Below are positions 36,243 to 47,410 of a stretch of DNA of 64,000 bases, piece after piece. The translations under genes and the position numbers were made by a program. The stretch is from the NCBI GenBank assembly GCA_951804985.1, contig OX638131.1:88796349-88860348 (forward strand), written 5' to 3'. The notes under the pieces are model-generated. The model made no database searches. It was not told where the DNA came from and saw nothing but the letters and a program-made list of their open reading frames with translations. The number at the start of each line of letters is the position of its first letter. The stretch's first letter is position 1. This DNA comes from Dryomyza anilis (lineage: Eukaryota > Arthropoda > Insecta > Diptera > Dryomyzidae).

Positions 36243-36369
36243 TTGCCGGGAGATAGCACGGTATAGAAAAACATTTCCATATTTTATTATGTTCAAGTTG
36301 CTGATGTTCGAAACAGCTAACTGTCGGGAGATAGTCTAACGCACTGCCCATCTGAGCTACTGACGCTAC
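36243..36369 (-). mobile_element. SINE copy, head and part of body
   Basis: On the minus strand: GTAGCGTCAGTAGCTCAG (A box), a degenerate B box GTTTCGAACATC, then ATGTTTTTCTATACCGTGC as in the 13.7-kb copy. The body is shortened. Confidence 0.7.
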
Positions 36370-36419
36370 AAAAAACACGAATTCTACAATCGATACACAC
36401 ACACACGATTTATATAATT

Positions 36420-36880
36420 AGGAAAATACCATAAAATTAATAGTTTTATGATATTATAGCAATAGTTTTTGATATTAAAATTAGTCAATGGAAAAAGTTA
36501 TTCATTTAATCTGTAAATATTGAGTACTATAATATAATATTCTATTATTTTTGAGTTTATACGAAAATATAAAATGTCTTTATACTATTAAATTAATAAT
36601 ATTCCATGGACCAACTTATAGGAAATCCTTTTCTAAAATATATTTTTGCACATTACGTTTAAACCTATTTACCAGTGCATTGTTACACTCAGATAAAAAT
36701 ACCATATAATTAATAGATTTTTTCAGATTAAAATTTGAATTGAAATTTGAAGCATTAAATCAACAAAGTACCACGTTGAGTTTATATGAAAATATTTATT
36801 TTTTGTATCTATACTATTAAATCAATAATTGTTCTATTGACTAATTTTAATGGAATTTTATATTATATTTTTTCTAGGAG
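36420..36880. mobile_element. Two ACCCAGAAAAA-family MITE relatives
   Basis: 36420-36630 and 36690-36880 share ATTAAATCAATAATTGTTC and GACTAATTTTAATGGAATTT-type words and TTTTTCTA-like ends. Both are diverged and without intact terminal repeats. Confidence 0.55.
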
Positions 36881-36892
36881 TAAAAGGGTTTA

Positions 36893-37985
36893 CATATTAC
36901 GAAGCAATCGTAAACTTTCATTATTTTCTTTACGATATCGAATCGGTTTTGTTAAATATCTCGTAACTCGAAAACTCTGAAAGATCGCATCGATATCTAC
37001 CTACCACCATGTATGTCCAATTTGACGCTCCATATTGTAAGATAATGGGTCCGATATCGTGTGAATTCTACTGAATTTCATAACGAGCTCGTAACAATAT
37101 CGAAACGATTGGCATACTAGGATAATATCAATTTTAAAATGAAAACCAGTATGCCATTCGTTTCGATATCGTTACCATATCAATGCGTGAAGTAAAAGAA
37201 TTCACAAGTTATCGAACACTTAATCGTAGCGATATCGAGCGTCAAATTGGACATACATGGTATGTAGTTAACGATTCGTTCTGTCGGAGATTTCTGGCTA
37301 CAAGAATTTTTTTGAAATTTGCTTCAGTATCAAAGAAAAATGATCAAATTTCGATATTGCTTTGAAAAATATTACGATATCGATGCGATAAATGATATAT
37401 AAACTTTTATCGCATCGATATCGTAATATTTTATCTATATATTGTCAAAGAATTTGAATGTACGAGAAATTTTAAAAATTAGAATCGATAAATCGATGTT
37501 ATTTGAGAAAAATTCGAGGCATCGGAGGTCTCCGAGACATTGCTGAAAAATATTACGATATCGATGCGATAAATGTTTATATATCGTATCTATTCAAAGT
37601 ATATAAGTGTATCAAAAATTTTAAAATTTAAAATCTATAAATCGAAGTTATTTGAGAAATATTTGAAGCATCTGAGGTCTCCGAGACATGGCTGATGGGG
37701 TACAGTTTTTAATGGATATAGGTCTAGGATAAGGTTTCATTATTTGCTTTCAGTCGATTGTTTTACGACATTTTTTTTGAAATCGGAACAATATCATAGT
37801 AAAACAATGATCAAAGTTCGATATTGCTTTGAAAAATATTACGATATCGATGCGTTAAATGTTTATATATCTATCTGGTCAAAGAATTTGAATGTACGAG
37901 AAATTTTAAATATTAGAATCGATTAATCGAAGTTATTTGAGACAAATTCGAGGCATCGGAGGTCTCTGCGACATGGCTGACTGGG
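36893..37985. mobile_element. GATATC-rich elements, head-to-head and tandem
   Basis: 36893-37121 is minus-oriented, ending GATTGGCATACT. From 37145 a plus copy starts CCAGTATGCCATTCG. Its right part is repeated three times, near 37360-37545, 37540-37695 and 37800-37985. Each has ATTGCT..GAAAAATATTACGA, TCGATGCGATAAATG and GGAGGTCTC(C/T)G(A/C)GACAT. The last ends ATGGCTGACTGGG. Confidence 0.75.
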
Positions 37986-39480
37986 TACAGTTTTAAATAG
38001 GTATTTTGGATAAGGTTACATTATTTGCTTTCATTCGATTGTTTTCGATTGTTTTCGAATAGTATTCTAAATTTTGATGTAAGAACGTGATAAATGCCTT
38101 TCTAAAACATCAAACTAAAAAAACTGATGATTGTCGGTCTCTGTTTTTATATTTTTTTTTATTCATAAAGCCCTGTATAGTTTTATCATGAACTCTCGTA
38201 TCATGCAATAACGATTATCAAATATTGACGTAGCATGTAAAACAACCGCAATTTCGATATGAAACTCGCATGGGTTCCATATATTTTATTTTATTTTCCC
38301 TATCAATGTAAATACAATTTATGGGTAGTTTTTTTTTTGTTCTTTTAACAAAATAGATTTAAGCATCGTCGCATGACATTCCAGGTTGTGATATTGGGTT
38401 ATGGTGGGGTATGGATGGTAGCGGCTGACATTTCAATTTGTTTACGTGGATGTATGTATGTGTGACGATATAGATGTATGTGTATTTTAATTATAGCTGT
38501 ATGCGAAAAATATGTTGAAATGTCCTAGTGACGCTCTGACATTTTCGCGACGACTGGTTTGGCATGTGAAAAATGCTTATTATGTAAAATGTGCGTAATA
38601 ATAAAATGAATGCGAAAAATATGCAAAGTATTTTTTTTTATGGTACCTACCATGTTAAGAAGCTTAAATTACAATCAGCATCACAGCAGATTGGGTGATG
38701 CTAACCCGACTCGCAGCCACTCAAATGACAATTTTTAGGATTAAGTCGAAAAATCGCTGAGACACTCGACAAACGGCCATAAAATAATGTCTTCGCTTAG
38801 CCACAAATTAATGAGCATAATTTGCAATAAGTTTCTATCTTTATAAAATATAATACAAGCCAGCCAACACACAAGGACGCATAGTGTATCGACATCCGTC
38901 CAACAAAATAGGGTAGAAAAATATCGTCTGCACGTTATTCAGCACATTAAGTGGATGGACGTGGACGGATGCTTGACTGAGCAACAATGAAAAATGAGCG
39001 AAAAACACTTTAACAAAACTACGATTTCTATTATTATTCCTGACAACAACACACACAAAAAAATTGTATTGTGGAAAAAAAACAAAAAAGTTGTGAGGGT
39101 TCTTAAGTGCACAGTAAGACGTAAAACGTAATACAATATATTTGCAAAAAATTCAAGGAAATCTACTAAAATAATGTAACCAAAAAAACTCAAAAGAATT
39201 GAGACTGACGAGTGACTGAGACAAATATTTAGTTTTTCTAGAAAATGATATAACCAATTGGGTAATTGTCGGGAAGAGTAAAATTGGTAGAAATTTCATT
39301 TTTCATTTATACCTTTTGTTCAAATACTACTCAAGCTCTAAGGTCAAAAAAATGTAATAACTTTTTATTAATCCAAATTGAAGTTTTTTAAAATGTTATA
39401 TTTCGTTTTATAATATAAACTAGAAATTCATATGAAAATTATTTAAAAATTCAGAAAAAATACCATCGTTTTTAATATTA
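37986..39480. other. Intron sequence, partly unique
   Basis: 38390-38600 and 38640-38960 are unique and less AT-rich; no coding or RNA signature is recognised. The frames 38841-39193 on the minus strand match nothing I know. Confidence 0.35.
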
Positions 39481-39840
39481 TTGCTAGTAAAGGGTTTTTC
39501 AATAAGAGCGCTACAAAAGTTTATTTCACAAGGGTTTTTCAACAGTGACGCTACAAAAGTAGAGTGACAGGGACAGCAAACAACGCCATATTTCTTGCCG
39601 CTCTTTTGACATTTCTCTTCAGTAAGGTTTGCCATTTCAAGATTGAAAGATATACGAGCCAACAACGAGTCGAAATTATTAAAATTTACTACCGAAATTT
39701 GAATTCGTATATCTTTCCATCATGAAATGGCAAACCTTACTGAAGAGAAATATCAAAAGAGCGGCAAGAAATATGGCGTCGTTTGCTGTCCCTGTCGCTC
39801 TACTTTTGTAGCGTCCCTGTTGAAAAACCCTTTACTAAAT
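39481..39840. mobile_element. Foldback element, copy 2, arms complete
   Basis: Arms run from AGGGTTTTTCAACAGTGACG (39533) through GCCATTTCAAGATTGAAAG and back from TCTTTCCATCATGAAATGGC to GTCCCTGTTGAAAAACCCT (39832). The centre is reversed relative to copy 1. An extra terminus, GGGTTTTTCAATAAGAGCGC, lies just outside at 39491. Reading outward, both arms encode nearly the same short peptide (MANLTEEKYQKSGKKYGVVC in the right arm); see findings. Confidence 0.87.
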
Positions 39841-40004
39841 GAAAATATTACAAGAATTTTTGCCCGTTCACGTACCAACTTAAAACCAGTTAGGAAGGTT
39901 AGGTCACATGGTAAATTTTGAAGTATAGAGAAATTGTGATAGTTGATGTGATGAAGAATTATGAAATTTATAGTCAAGCTGACTTTTAAAACCCTACATA
40001 TATG

Positions 40005-40600
40005 GGCATTTCCTGAGGTTCTGGACGGTACATTCGTACGCTTAAAACTTTAATATCTCGAAGGAATATTAATGAATGTACTTGTACATGTAGTATTTAA
40101 ATAGGACTAAACATCTGCAAGAAATTATAGAATTCTATACGGTAGATCAAAAGATATAAATAAAATAATGGACGTTACGGACGGGACAAAAACGGAATTA
40201 ATATCGCTATGGATATTCCAAAAAGTCAGCAAATTTTGCGTACAAATTACTTTTTTGATATATTTTAAAAAATAGTTGAAATCATGTGCTTTCTTTGTAT
40301 ATTTACACTTTGTTCCTAAAGTTTATAGTATTTTCATAATAAATCACAGAAAAATTCCGGATGGGACAAAAAGTTCTGTATAGAATTTATCAGTTCGATT
40401 TTTCTTCTAAAATTACTTTTTGCGTACAATATATTTTTTTGAATTATCTCTGAATATAGCTGAGACTATTTACTTTATTTTTATATATATGCATTTTGTT
40501 ACTAAAGCTTACAGTTATTTCATAATAAATTTGCAGAATAATTCCGGACGTTCAGTATAGAAATTTGTACTACGATTTTTTGCTAAAAATAATTGTGTGT
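40005..40600. repeat. Dispersed repeat, inverted partner of 5790-6230
   Basis: Carries CATTCGTACGCTTAAAACTT, TTCATAATAAATCACAGAAA and CCAAAAAGTCA as the reverse complement of the 5.8-kb copy. A second, weaker internal copy of the CATAATAAAT..GCAGA segment occurs near 40520. Confidence 0.6.
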
Positions 40601-43600
40601 ATAACAATATAAATAATCATTATTACGAAATGAAAAGTGATGTGCTTTCAAATTTCCAGATGTTTTTTAAGTTTTTTTTTTATTTTTTTGATATTTTTTA
40701 TATTTTATGTTTATATTTTAATTTGATGGTATTTTTACCGGTTGTAGTTCTCTATTTGATATGAAAATCACTATGAAAAAGTTCGAATTTTTATTTCGAC
40801 AAATGTTCGAAACATCTGTATAATTAAAATACATAAGACATTTTAAAAATTTTATCATTTTTGTAAAAATTCCAATAGTTTTCTGGTGGCCTTTTCGTAC
40901 CTTTTTCATTTCCTAAATCATTTACGATACCTATACTATGATTAAATGGACGTTTAATCTGTCGAATGGTATACTACAAAAAATTTCTCAACAAGTTTTT
41001 GTAGTAGGAATAAATAAACATTAGAATATAATTATTTAAAACCAAATTTGTGGTCAGACATACTACAAAAAGTAATTTTCGTACCCAATACATTCTTTGG
41101 AATGACAGTCCTTCTTTTAATCCCTTTTCCTTCAAAATATACTTTCCATTTTTTTGTCTTCCTTTCATTTAAATTGTCGTCTGTCTTTTTTATTTCTACA
41201 TCACTACCCATAAAAAGATCTGAAATTGGAGTCATAAAAGAGACGCATTTTTGAGTGTTTTATGAGTCCTCAGAAAAAAAATTATAAAAATACCGCATTT
41301 AAAACTGTTTTCGGTGCTGTCCAAAATATTACTCATTAAAGAGTCTTATTTAGGAGTAATTAAAGTTATTTAAAAGCATCAAATTTAACATTGTGTATGA
41401 GCGCTCAGAAAATGGACTCATAAAAATTAAATATTTTAGAATCTAATGATTCTAAATTTGACTCATAAAAGAGTCTCATTAATGAGGGCTTTTGGCACCC
41501 CCTCAAAATATGACGATTTAAGTCATCTTAAAAGCGTGTGCTCTAGCCAGCTTTTGGGAGCTGGCTTTTTTGGGCTCTTTTAAATGCTCATATATGAGGG
41601 TAACACTTATAAATGTTATAAGTTTACGAATCTTAAAAAACTCAAAATGTTTGCTGGGTACCATTTTTATCAAATTCCGGCATCACTCCAAAACTAAAAA
41701 ATAAAACGAGGCAAAATTGGCACGGCTCGTTCCCTAGTAGAGTTTTTAAGTATATTTCAAAGGTAAAATGTTTTTGATATGAAAAACTGAATTTCGAGAA
41801 TTGTTTGAGAAATCAGAAGGTTTCAAGTCCAAGTATACTGGATGCTAAAACGTCGCATAAAAATCTCAACTTTACTGAGTTTTATCTCCATAATCTTTAA
41901 AGTTACAATCTCCAAGATATAAGTTCTCTCGAGGATACTCTATACAACACTTTTTAAATTTTTAAAATCGGTTCAGTGGTTCCGAAAATGATGAATTTCA
42001 TCTGATTTAAGAGCATTTGGACACACTGTGCGTCGCTTAGAAGTCGTAAACGTTAAACAAAAGTTATGTACTTTTTCACAGTATCAGCATCTTTTCCAGA
42101 GTAGCTTTAGTTATATCCCAGTATCCGACTGTCCATAGGGCCGAACATTCATCAGTCCAGCAGTCATCTGTATGCACGATAACTCAAAAAACACTGTATC
42201 GATTTTAATGAAATTTGCTAGTAAGGTTTATAAGAGCATTAGCAAGGCTAACTACGGAAATCAGCGAAATTGTACGATGGACACGCCCACCTTTCATAGA
42301 ACTCTCTTTTACATAGATCTATATATATATCATAAATCTTTTTTATAACTCCTAAAATGTTCCAGATATAGTTCTAAAATTAGCAAAATATTTTTTATAA
42401 AAATTTAACATGATCCGAATACCTTTTTTTTTTTATAAATAAATTGAAATTATATAAATGCATAGTTATGAGACAGTTTCACATAGTATAGAGCCAAAAA
42501 TACAAATTGCGTTAAATGTCAAAAGGACTCTGCATTCAAGGTTTTATCTGCTAATAGAACCATAGATTTTTATCTCCATCTCTCGGTGACTGTCGTTGTG
42601 TCAGAAGCAAACACGAAGTCAGTAACATACATAGCTAAAAATACACAATAGGCATTTTTTTGGCATACGCTTTGAGCTGTACATAAATCCAATTGATTTA
42701 CCGTTAAACCATTTCTTTTTTTTGTTGGCAACCCGAAGAGTTTTATCACAGAATATAGGCAAAGATTTGGGCATAAAATATATAAAAGATACATATGACA
42801 AACACATGCGAAACATTGTCAGTGACAATGTAATATACAGGGTAATACAAGCAGAAAGTCTATAAATGGCATTATTTATATTAATGGGGTTTTATAAGTC
42901 CAACAACAAAGAACTCTTAAAGTGTAGTTAGCAACTTTAGGCTTGTGTCGTATGCCGTACGCAACGTAGGGCTTATATGCGCTGAATAGGTTCTGATACG
43001 TGTTTGAACTTTGACATTTTATAAATGTACAAATACACACACACACACAGTATACACACTACCACAACCTCAATGTTGACTATGCTGTGTATGTATTTGA
43101 AATTGTAGCTGTGTGTGTGTGTGAGTTTGTGTGTACATGTATCTCTGCTTTTGTATGCGTGCTACAAGGCCCGTCAAAACCAGCAGCCTTCAGCTTCGTT
43201 AAATATGGACCAGAGGCTCTGTAAGCTGCTATATTCGGGTACCATATAAAGCTGTCAGCCACAGCGCTGCCGGGCAACGAGCATAATTATTACGCTGCTG
43301 TATTGTAACCTACAAAAAAAAAATCATTCTCATTCTAATTTTATGCAGCCCCCGAACATAATAAAAGCCTAAATTAAAATATTTTGCTGTCAACGTTGTC
43401 GCCATTTTGTTGCATGTTGCTCGCTCTTGTCACACACTGTGACAGCTGCTGAGTAACAATTAAAAAATTGTCAAAATTGTGCTTTTTTCTTATATATTCT
43501 TTTATTAAAAAATTATATAGTATATTTGAAAGAAAATTTTGCATATCTTTTGCTCACTCTCTCAGTTATTTGCACAGGTCCTGCGCACTTGCTGCTCAAT

Positions 43601-44060
43601 GAACTGTGTCGCTCTCTTCCACTCGCATGTCGCCACTCAACAACTTCCGCGGCGCCTTTGGCTCCTTTCGACCGTTATTACTCTCATGCGCTCCTGCATC
43701 TAGTCTCAATCTCGCTCCACTTCAACTTCTTAATCTTTGTACAGCATATTTGTTCCTTTTTTCTCGTCTTCCTTGACATGCTCGCTGTTGCTGTGTCGTA
43801 CTATCGCATTATCTCTCTCTCTCTCTGTGCCGCGTTACGTCACTATGAGAAATGTTGCTACTCCATTTTGTTGTTGCCATTGTTACGCTACAACATAATC
43901 GAATATAACCTCAAATAAATGTGGAACAACGCCCCCTTTTGTGCATGGGGTCGTTATTGCTGTTATGCGTACTTTTGGCGTCACATTTTCATTTCGAGTT
44001 AATTTTAGTACATATTACCGAAAATGACAAAAAAAAAAATTCTGCAACATTTCCAAATAT
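40601..44060. other. Intron sequence with old repeats and a unique island
   Basis: 41200-41660 carries repeated ACTCATAAAAGAGTCTCATT-type words, perhaps a decayed element. 42110-42420 resembles the CACGCCC-type dispersed repeat. 43020-43125 has (AC)n and (GT)n runs. 43380-43920 is treated separately. Confidence 0.4.
43380..43920 (+). promoter_or_regulatory. Candidate promoter-like island inside the intron
   Basis: Unique and far less AT-rich than its flanks. It includes an initiator-like CTCTCAGTTATT near 43560, CTCTCTCTCTCTCTGTG near 43811 (GAGA-type), and CGCGGCGCC and ACGTCA words. A 130-codon frame (43526-43918, starting MKENFAYLLLTLSVICTGPA) runs through it. It is the longest unrecognised frame on the plus strand, but codon use and content do not look like a known protein. 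It could be an alternative first exon, an enhancer or a separate transcript. Confidence 0.3.
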
Positions 44061-45410
44061 TTTTTTCGAAAAATTTATGATTTAATGAAAAATTTAATTT
44101 TTTTTTTTGTGAAAAATACAATTTTTAATAAAAAATTGAATTTTTTGTGAAAAAAAAGAGAACAATTTATTTTTAGTAAAAAATTGAATTCTGAGTGAAA
44201 ATTTGATTTTTTTAGTGAAAAACTTAATTTTGAGTGAATATTTGAATTTTTAATGAAAATTGAATTTTGAGTGAAAAAATAAGTTTTTGGTAAAAATATG
44301 AATTTTGAGTGAAAAATTTAATTTTGACTGAACATTTTAATTTTGACTGAAAAATTTAATTTTGAGTGAAAAAGTGAACTTTTGTTTAGTCAAAAATTTA
44401 ATGTTAATTGAAAAATTGAATTTTAGTGAAAAATTGAATTTTTAGTGAAAAATTGAATTTTTAGTGAAAAATTGAATTTTTAGTGAAAAATTGAATTTTT
44501 AGTGAAAAATTGAATTTTTAGTGAAAAATTGAATTTTTAGTGAAAAATTGAATTTTTAGTGAAAAATTGAATTTTTAGTGAAAAATTGAATTTTTAGTGA
44601 AAAATTGAATTTTTAGTGAAAAATTGAATTTTTAGTGAAAAATTGAATTTTTAGTGAAAAATTGAATTTTTAGTGAAAAATTGAATTTTTAGTGAAAAAT
44701 TGAATTTATAGTGAAAAATTGAATTTTTAGTGAAAATTGAATTTTTAGTGAAAATTTTAATTTTTAGTGAAAAATTCAATTTTTAGTGAAAAATTGAATT
44801 TTTAGTGAAAATTGAATTTTTAGTGAAAATTTAATTTTTAGTGAAAATTGAATTTTTAGTGAAAATTTAATTTTTAGTGAAAAATTTAAATTTTTAGTGA
44901 AAAATTTAAATTTTTAGTGAAAAATTTAATTTTTGGTGATAAATTCAATTTTTAGTGATAAATTGAATTTTTAGTGAAAAATTGAATTTTTAGTGAAAAA
45001 TTGAATTTTTAGTGAAAAATTGAATTTTTAGTGAAAAATTGAATTTTTAGTTAAAAATTGAATTTTTAGTTAAAAATTTAATTTTTAGTTAAAGATTAAA
45101 TTTTGAGTTAAAAAATGAATTTTTACAGAAAAATTTAATTTTTAGAGAAAAATTTAATTTTTAGAGAAAATTTGAATTTTTTAGTAAAACTTTTATAATA
45201 TAGTAAAAATTATTTTTTTAAATTGACTTTTTAGTAAAAATTGAATTTTTAGAGAGAAATTTTATTTTTTGAGTAAAAAATCTAATTTTTGTGAAAAACT
45301 TAATTTTTAGTGAAAATTTGAATTTGTAGTAAAAAATTTAATTTTTTGTAAAAAATATATTTTTGTTAAAAAAAAGAATTTTTGTAAAAAGTTTAATTGA
45401 ATTTTAATAT
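44061..45410 (+). repeat. 19-bp satellite array 3, with a homogeneous core
   Basis: Units of TTGAATTTTTAGTGAAAAA, same polarity as arrays 1 and 2. From about 44420 to 44700 there are about 14-15 identical copies in a row. Flanks on both sides are increasingly diverged, with single-base indels. About 1.35 kb in total. Confidence 0.95.
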
Positions 45411-46425
45411 TTAATTTGTTTAAAAACATATAAATGTTTGAGAATTTTTTTGTATATTCATTTTTTTTATATTGCCGAAACCGCCCCCGCATTCACCCAT
45501 CTCAAACCAAATTCATTTAGACACATGTGCGTCTGTCTGTTGTAATTTGTATGCAGCAGCAGGCTCTCCATTTATGCAACAACTTCTCTAGGGTAAAAAA
45601 ACAACAACTACAACAATAACTGATGAGTGCCCTGTAACCATGGTGAACACATCGAAACACAAAACAAGAAACAATTCTTCTTAGTTAGGTATGAGGGGGG
45701 GACGAAAAGTATCAACATTTTGATGAATTGTATCGCGTTCTTGCTGCTGCTGCTGTTATTGTTGTATTCTACATGGAATAATGTTTCAAGTACGCGCAAC
45801 AAGAACTAAATAAATACTAAAATGTAAGAAATACCTCCACCAGAACACAGACACAAAACTGTCGCATGTTTTTAGGGGCGTAAACGACTGCCACACTTGT
45901 GCAGAGTGTTACCAAGTCCACTTAGATGCATTTCAGAGTGAATTTTTTTATGTGAAATGTGTACCACATCTTGTAATTAAATAAAGTCACAATGTATGTG
46001 TAGTACAAGGTTTGAAGGACTCTTTTGCGCCTAGAAAAGGATGTGGCTGCTTGCGATAATTATAGTGAAATTTTGTCTATTTTGGGGCATGATTAATGAA
46101 TTTAAATGCATTAGCTGAGTCTTATTTTTGACGTATATTGTATGAGAAAAAGTATTAAAGTTAACTTAATACATTTCATAATGATTATAGAAATTACACG
46201 TAGTGAAAAAACATGTTTGTTTTTGAAATGTTGAAATGTAGCAATTTTATGTTTGCGGCAATTGTGTAACATGTTTGAGACAATAATACACAGTGAAAGA
46301 AACATATTGAACAATACAAAAATCATAACAAAGGTATTTAATTCATTCAATCATTTCTACTGAGACATCGAATTCAAAAATATTTCTTTACAAATTGTAT
46401 ATCAAATTCGAATGAATTTTACAAT
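45411..46425. other. Intron sequence, no gene seen
   Basis: 45480-45900 is unique, with ACAACAACTACAACAA and TTGCTGCTGCTGCTG runs. The short frames on both strands are composition-driven. Confidence 0.4.
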
Positions 46426-47410
46426 ATGCCGGATAAAACAAAATTATACTTGGATGATTTCTAATTCAACCAAAATAGAATGGTTTGAAATGCACATATA
46501 ACATATTTCAAAGTTACTTTAGAATATGCCAGATAAAACAAAATTATACTTGAACGATTTCTAATTTCAACAAAGTAAATTTCTAAACATGCCAAATAAA
46601 ACAAAATTATACTTCGATGATTTCTAATTCAACCAAAATAAAATGGTTTTTAATTCACATTTAACAACTTTCAAAGTCAATTTCAGAACATGCGGAATAA
46701 AACAAAATTATATTTGGATGATTTCTAATCTGAACAAAGTAAATTTCAAAAATTGCCAAATAAAACCAAATTATACTTGGATGATTTCTAAATCTACCAA
46801 AATAGAATGCTTTAAAATCTCATATTACAAATTTCAAAGTCAGTTTCAGAATGTGCCAGAAAAAACAAAATTATACTTGGAAGATTTCTAATTCTGCCAA
46901 AGTTAATTTCAAAACATGCCAAATGCACATATAACAAATTTTAAAGTAACTTTCAGAATATGCCAGATAAAACAAAGTTATACTTGAATGATTTCTAATT
47001 CCAACAATGTAAATTTCAAAATATGCCAAATAAAACAAAATTATACTTGTATGATTTCTAATTCAACCAAAATAGTATGGTTTAAAATGCACATATAACA
47101 AGTTCAAAGTCAATTTCAGAACATGCGGAATTAAACAAAATTATACTTGGATGATTTCTAATTCTAACAAAGTAAATTTCAAAATATGCCAAATAAAACA
47201 AAATTATACTTGGATGATTTCTAAATCTATCAAAATAAAATGGTTTAAAATGCACATATAACAAATTTTAAAGTCACTTTAAAATATGCCAGATAAAACA
47301 AAATATACTTGGATGATTTCTAATTCCAACAAAGTAAATTTCAAAACATGCCAAATAAAACAAAATTATACGTGGATGATTTCTAATTCTACTAAAATAG
47401 AATGGTTTTA
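46426..47410 (+). repeat. Higher-order tandem repeat (about 163 bp)
   Basis: The core ATAAAACAAAATTATACTTG followed by GATGATTTCTAAT recurs about twelve times. Spacing alternates between about 100 and about 63 bp (cores at 46432, 46532, 46594, 46695, 46759 and onward), so the true period is a two-part unit of about 163 bp. The minus-strand frame 47082-47264 and plus-strand frame 46643-46891 come from the array. Confidence 0.88.

Noticed and set aside
44420..44700. CRISPR array
   Set aside because: Units are 19 bp head-to-tail with no spacers, in a fly genome; this is a simple satellite.
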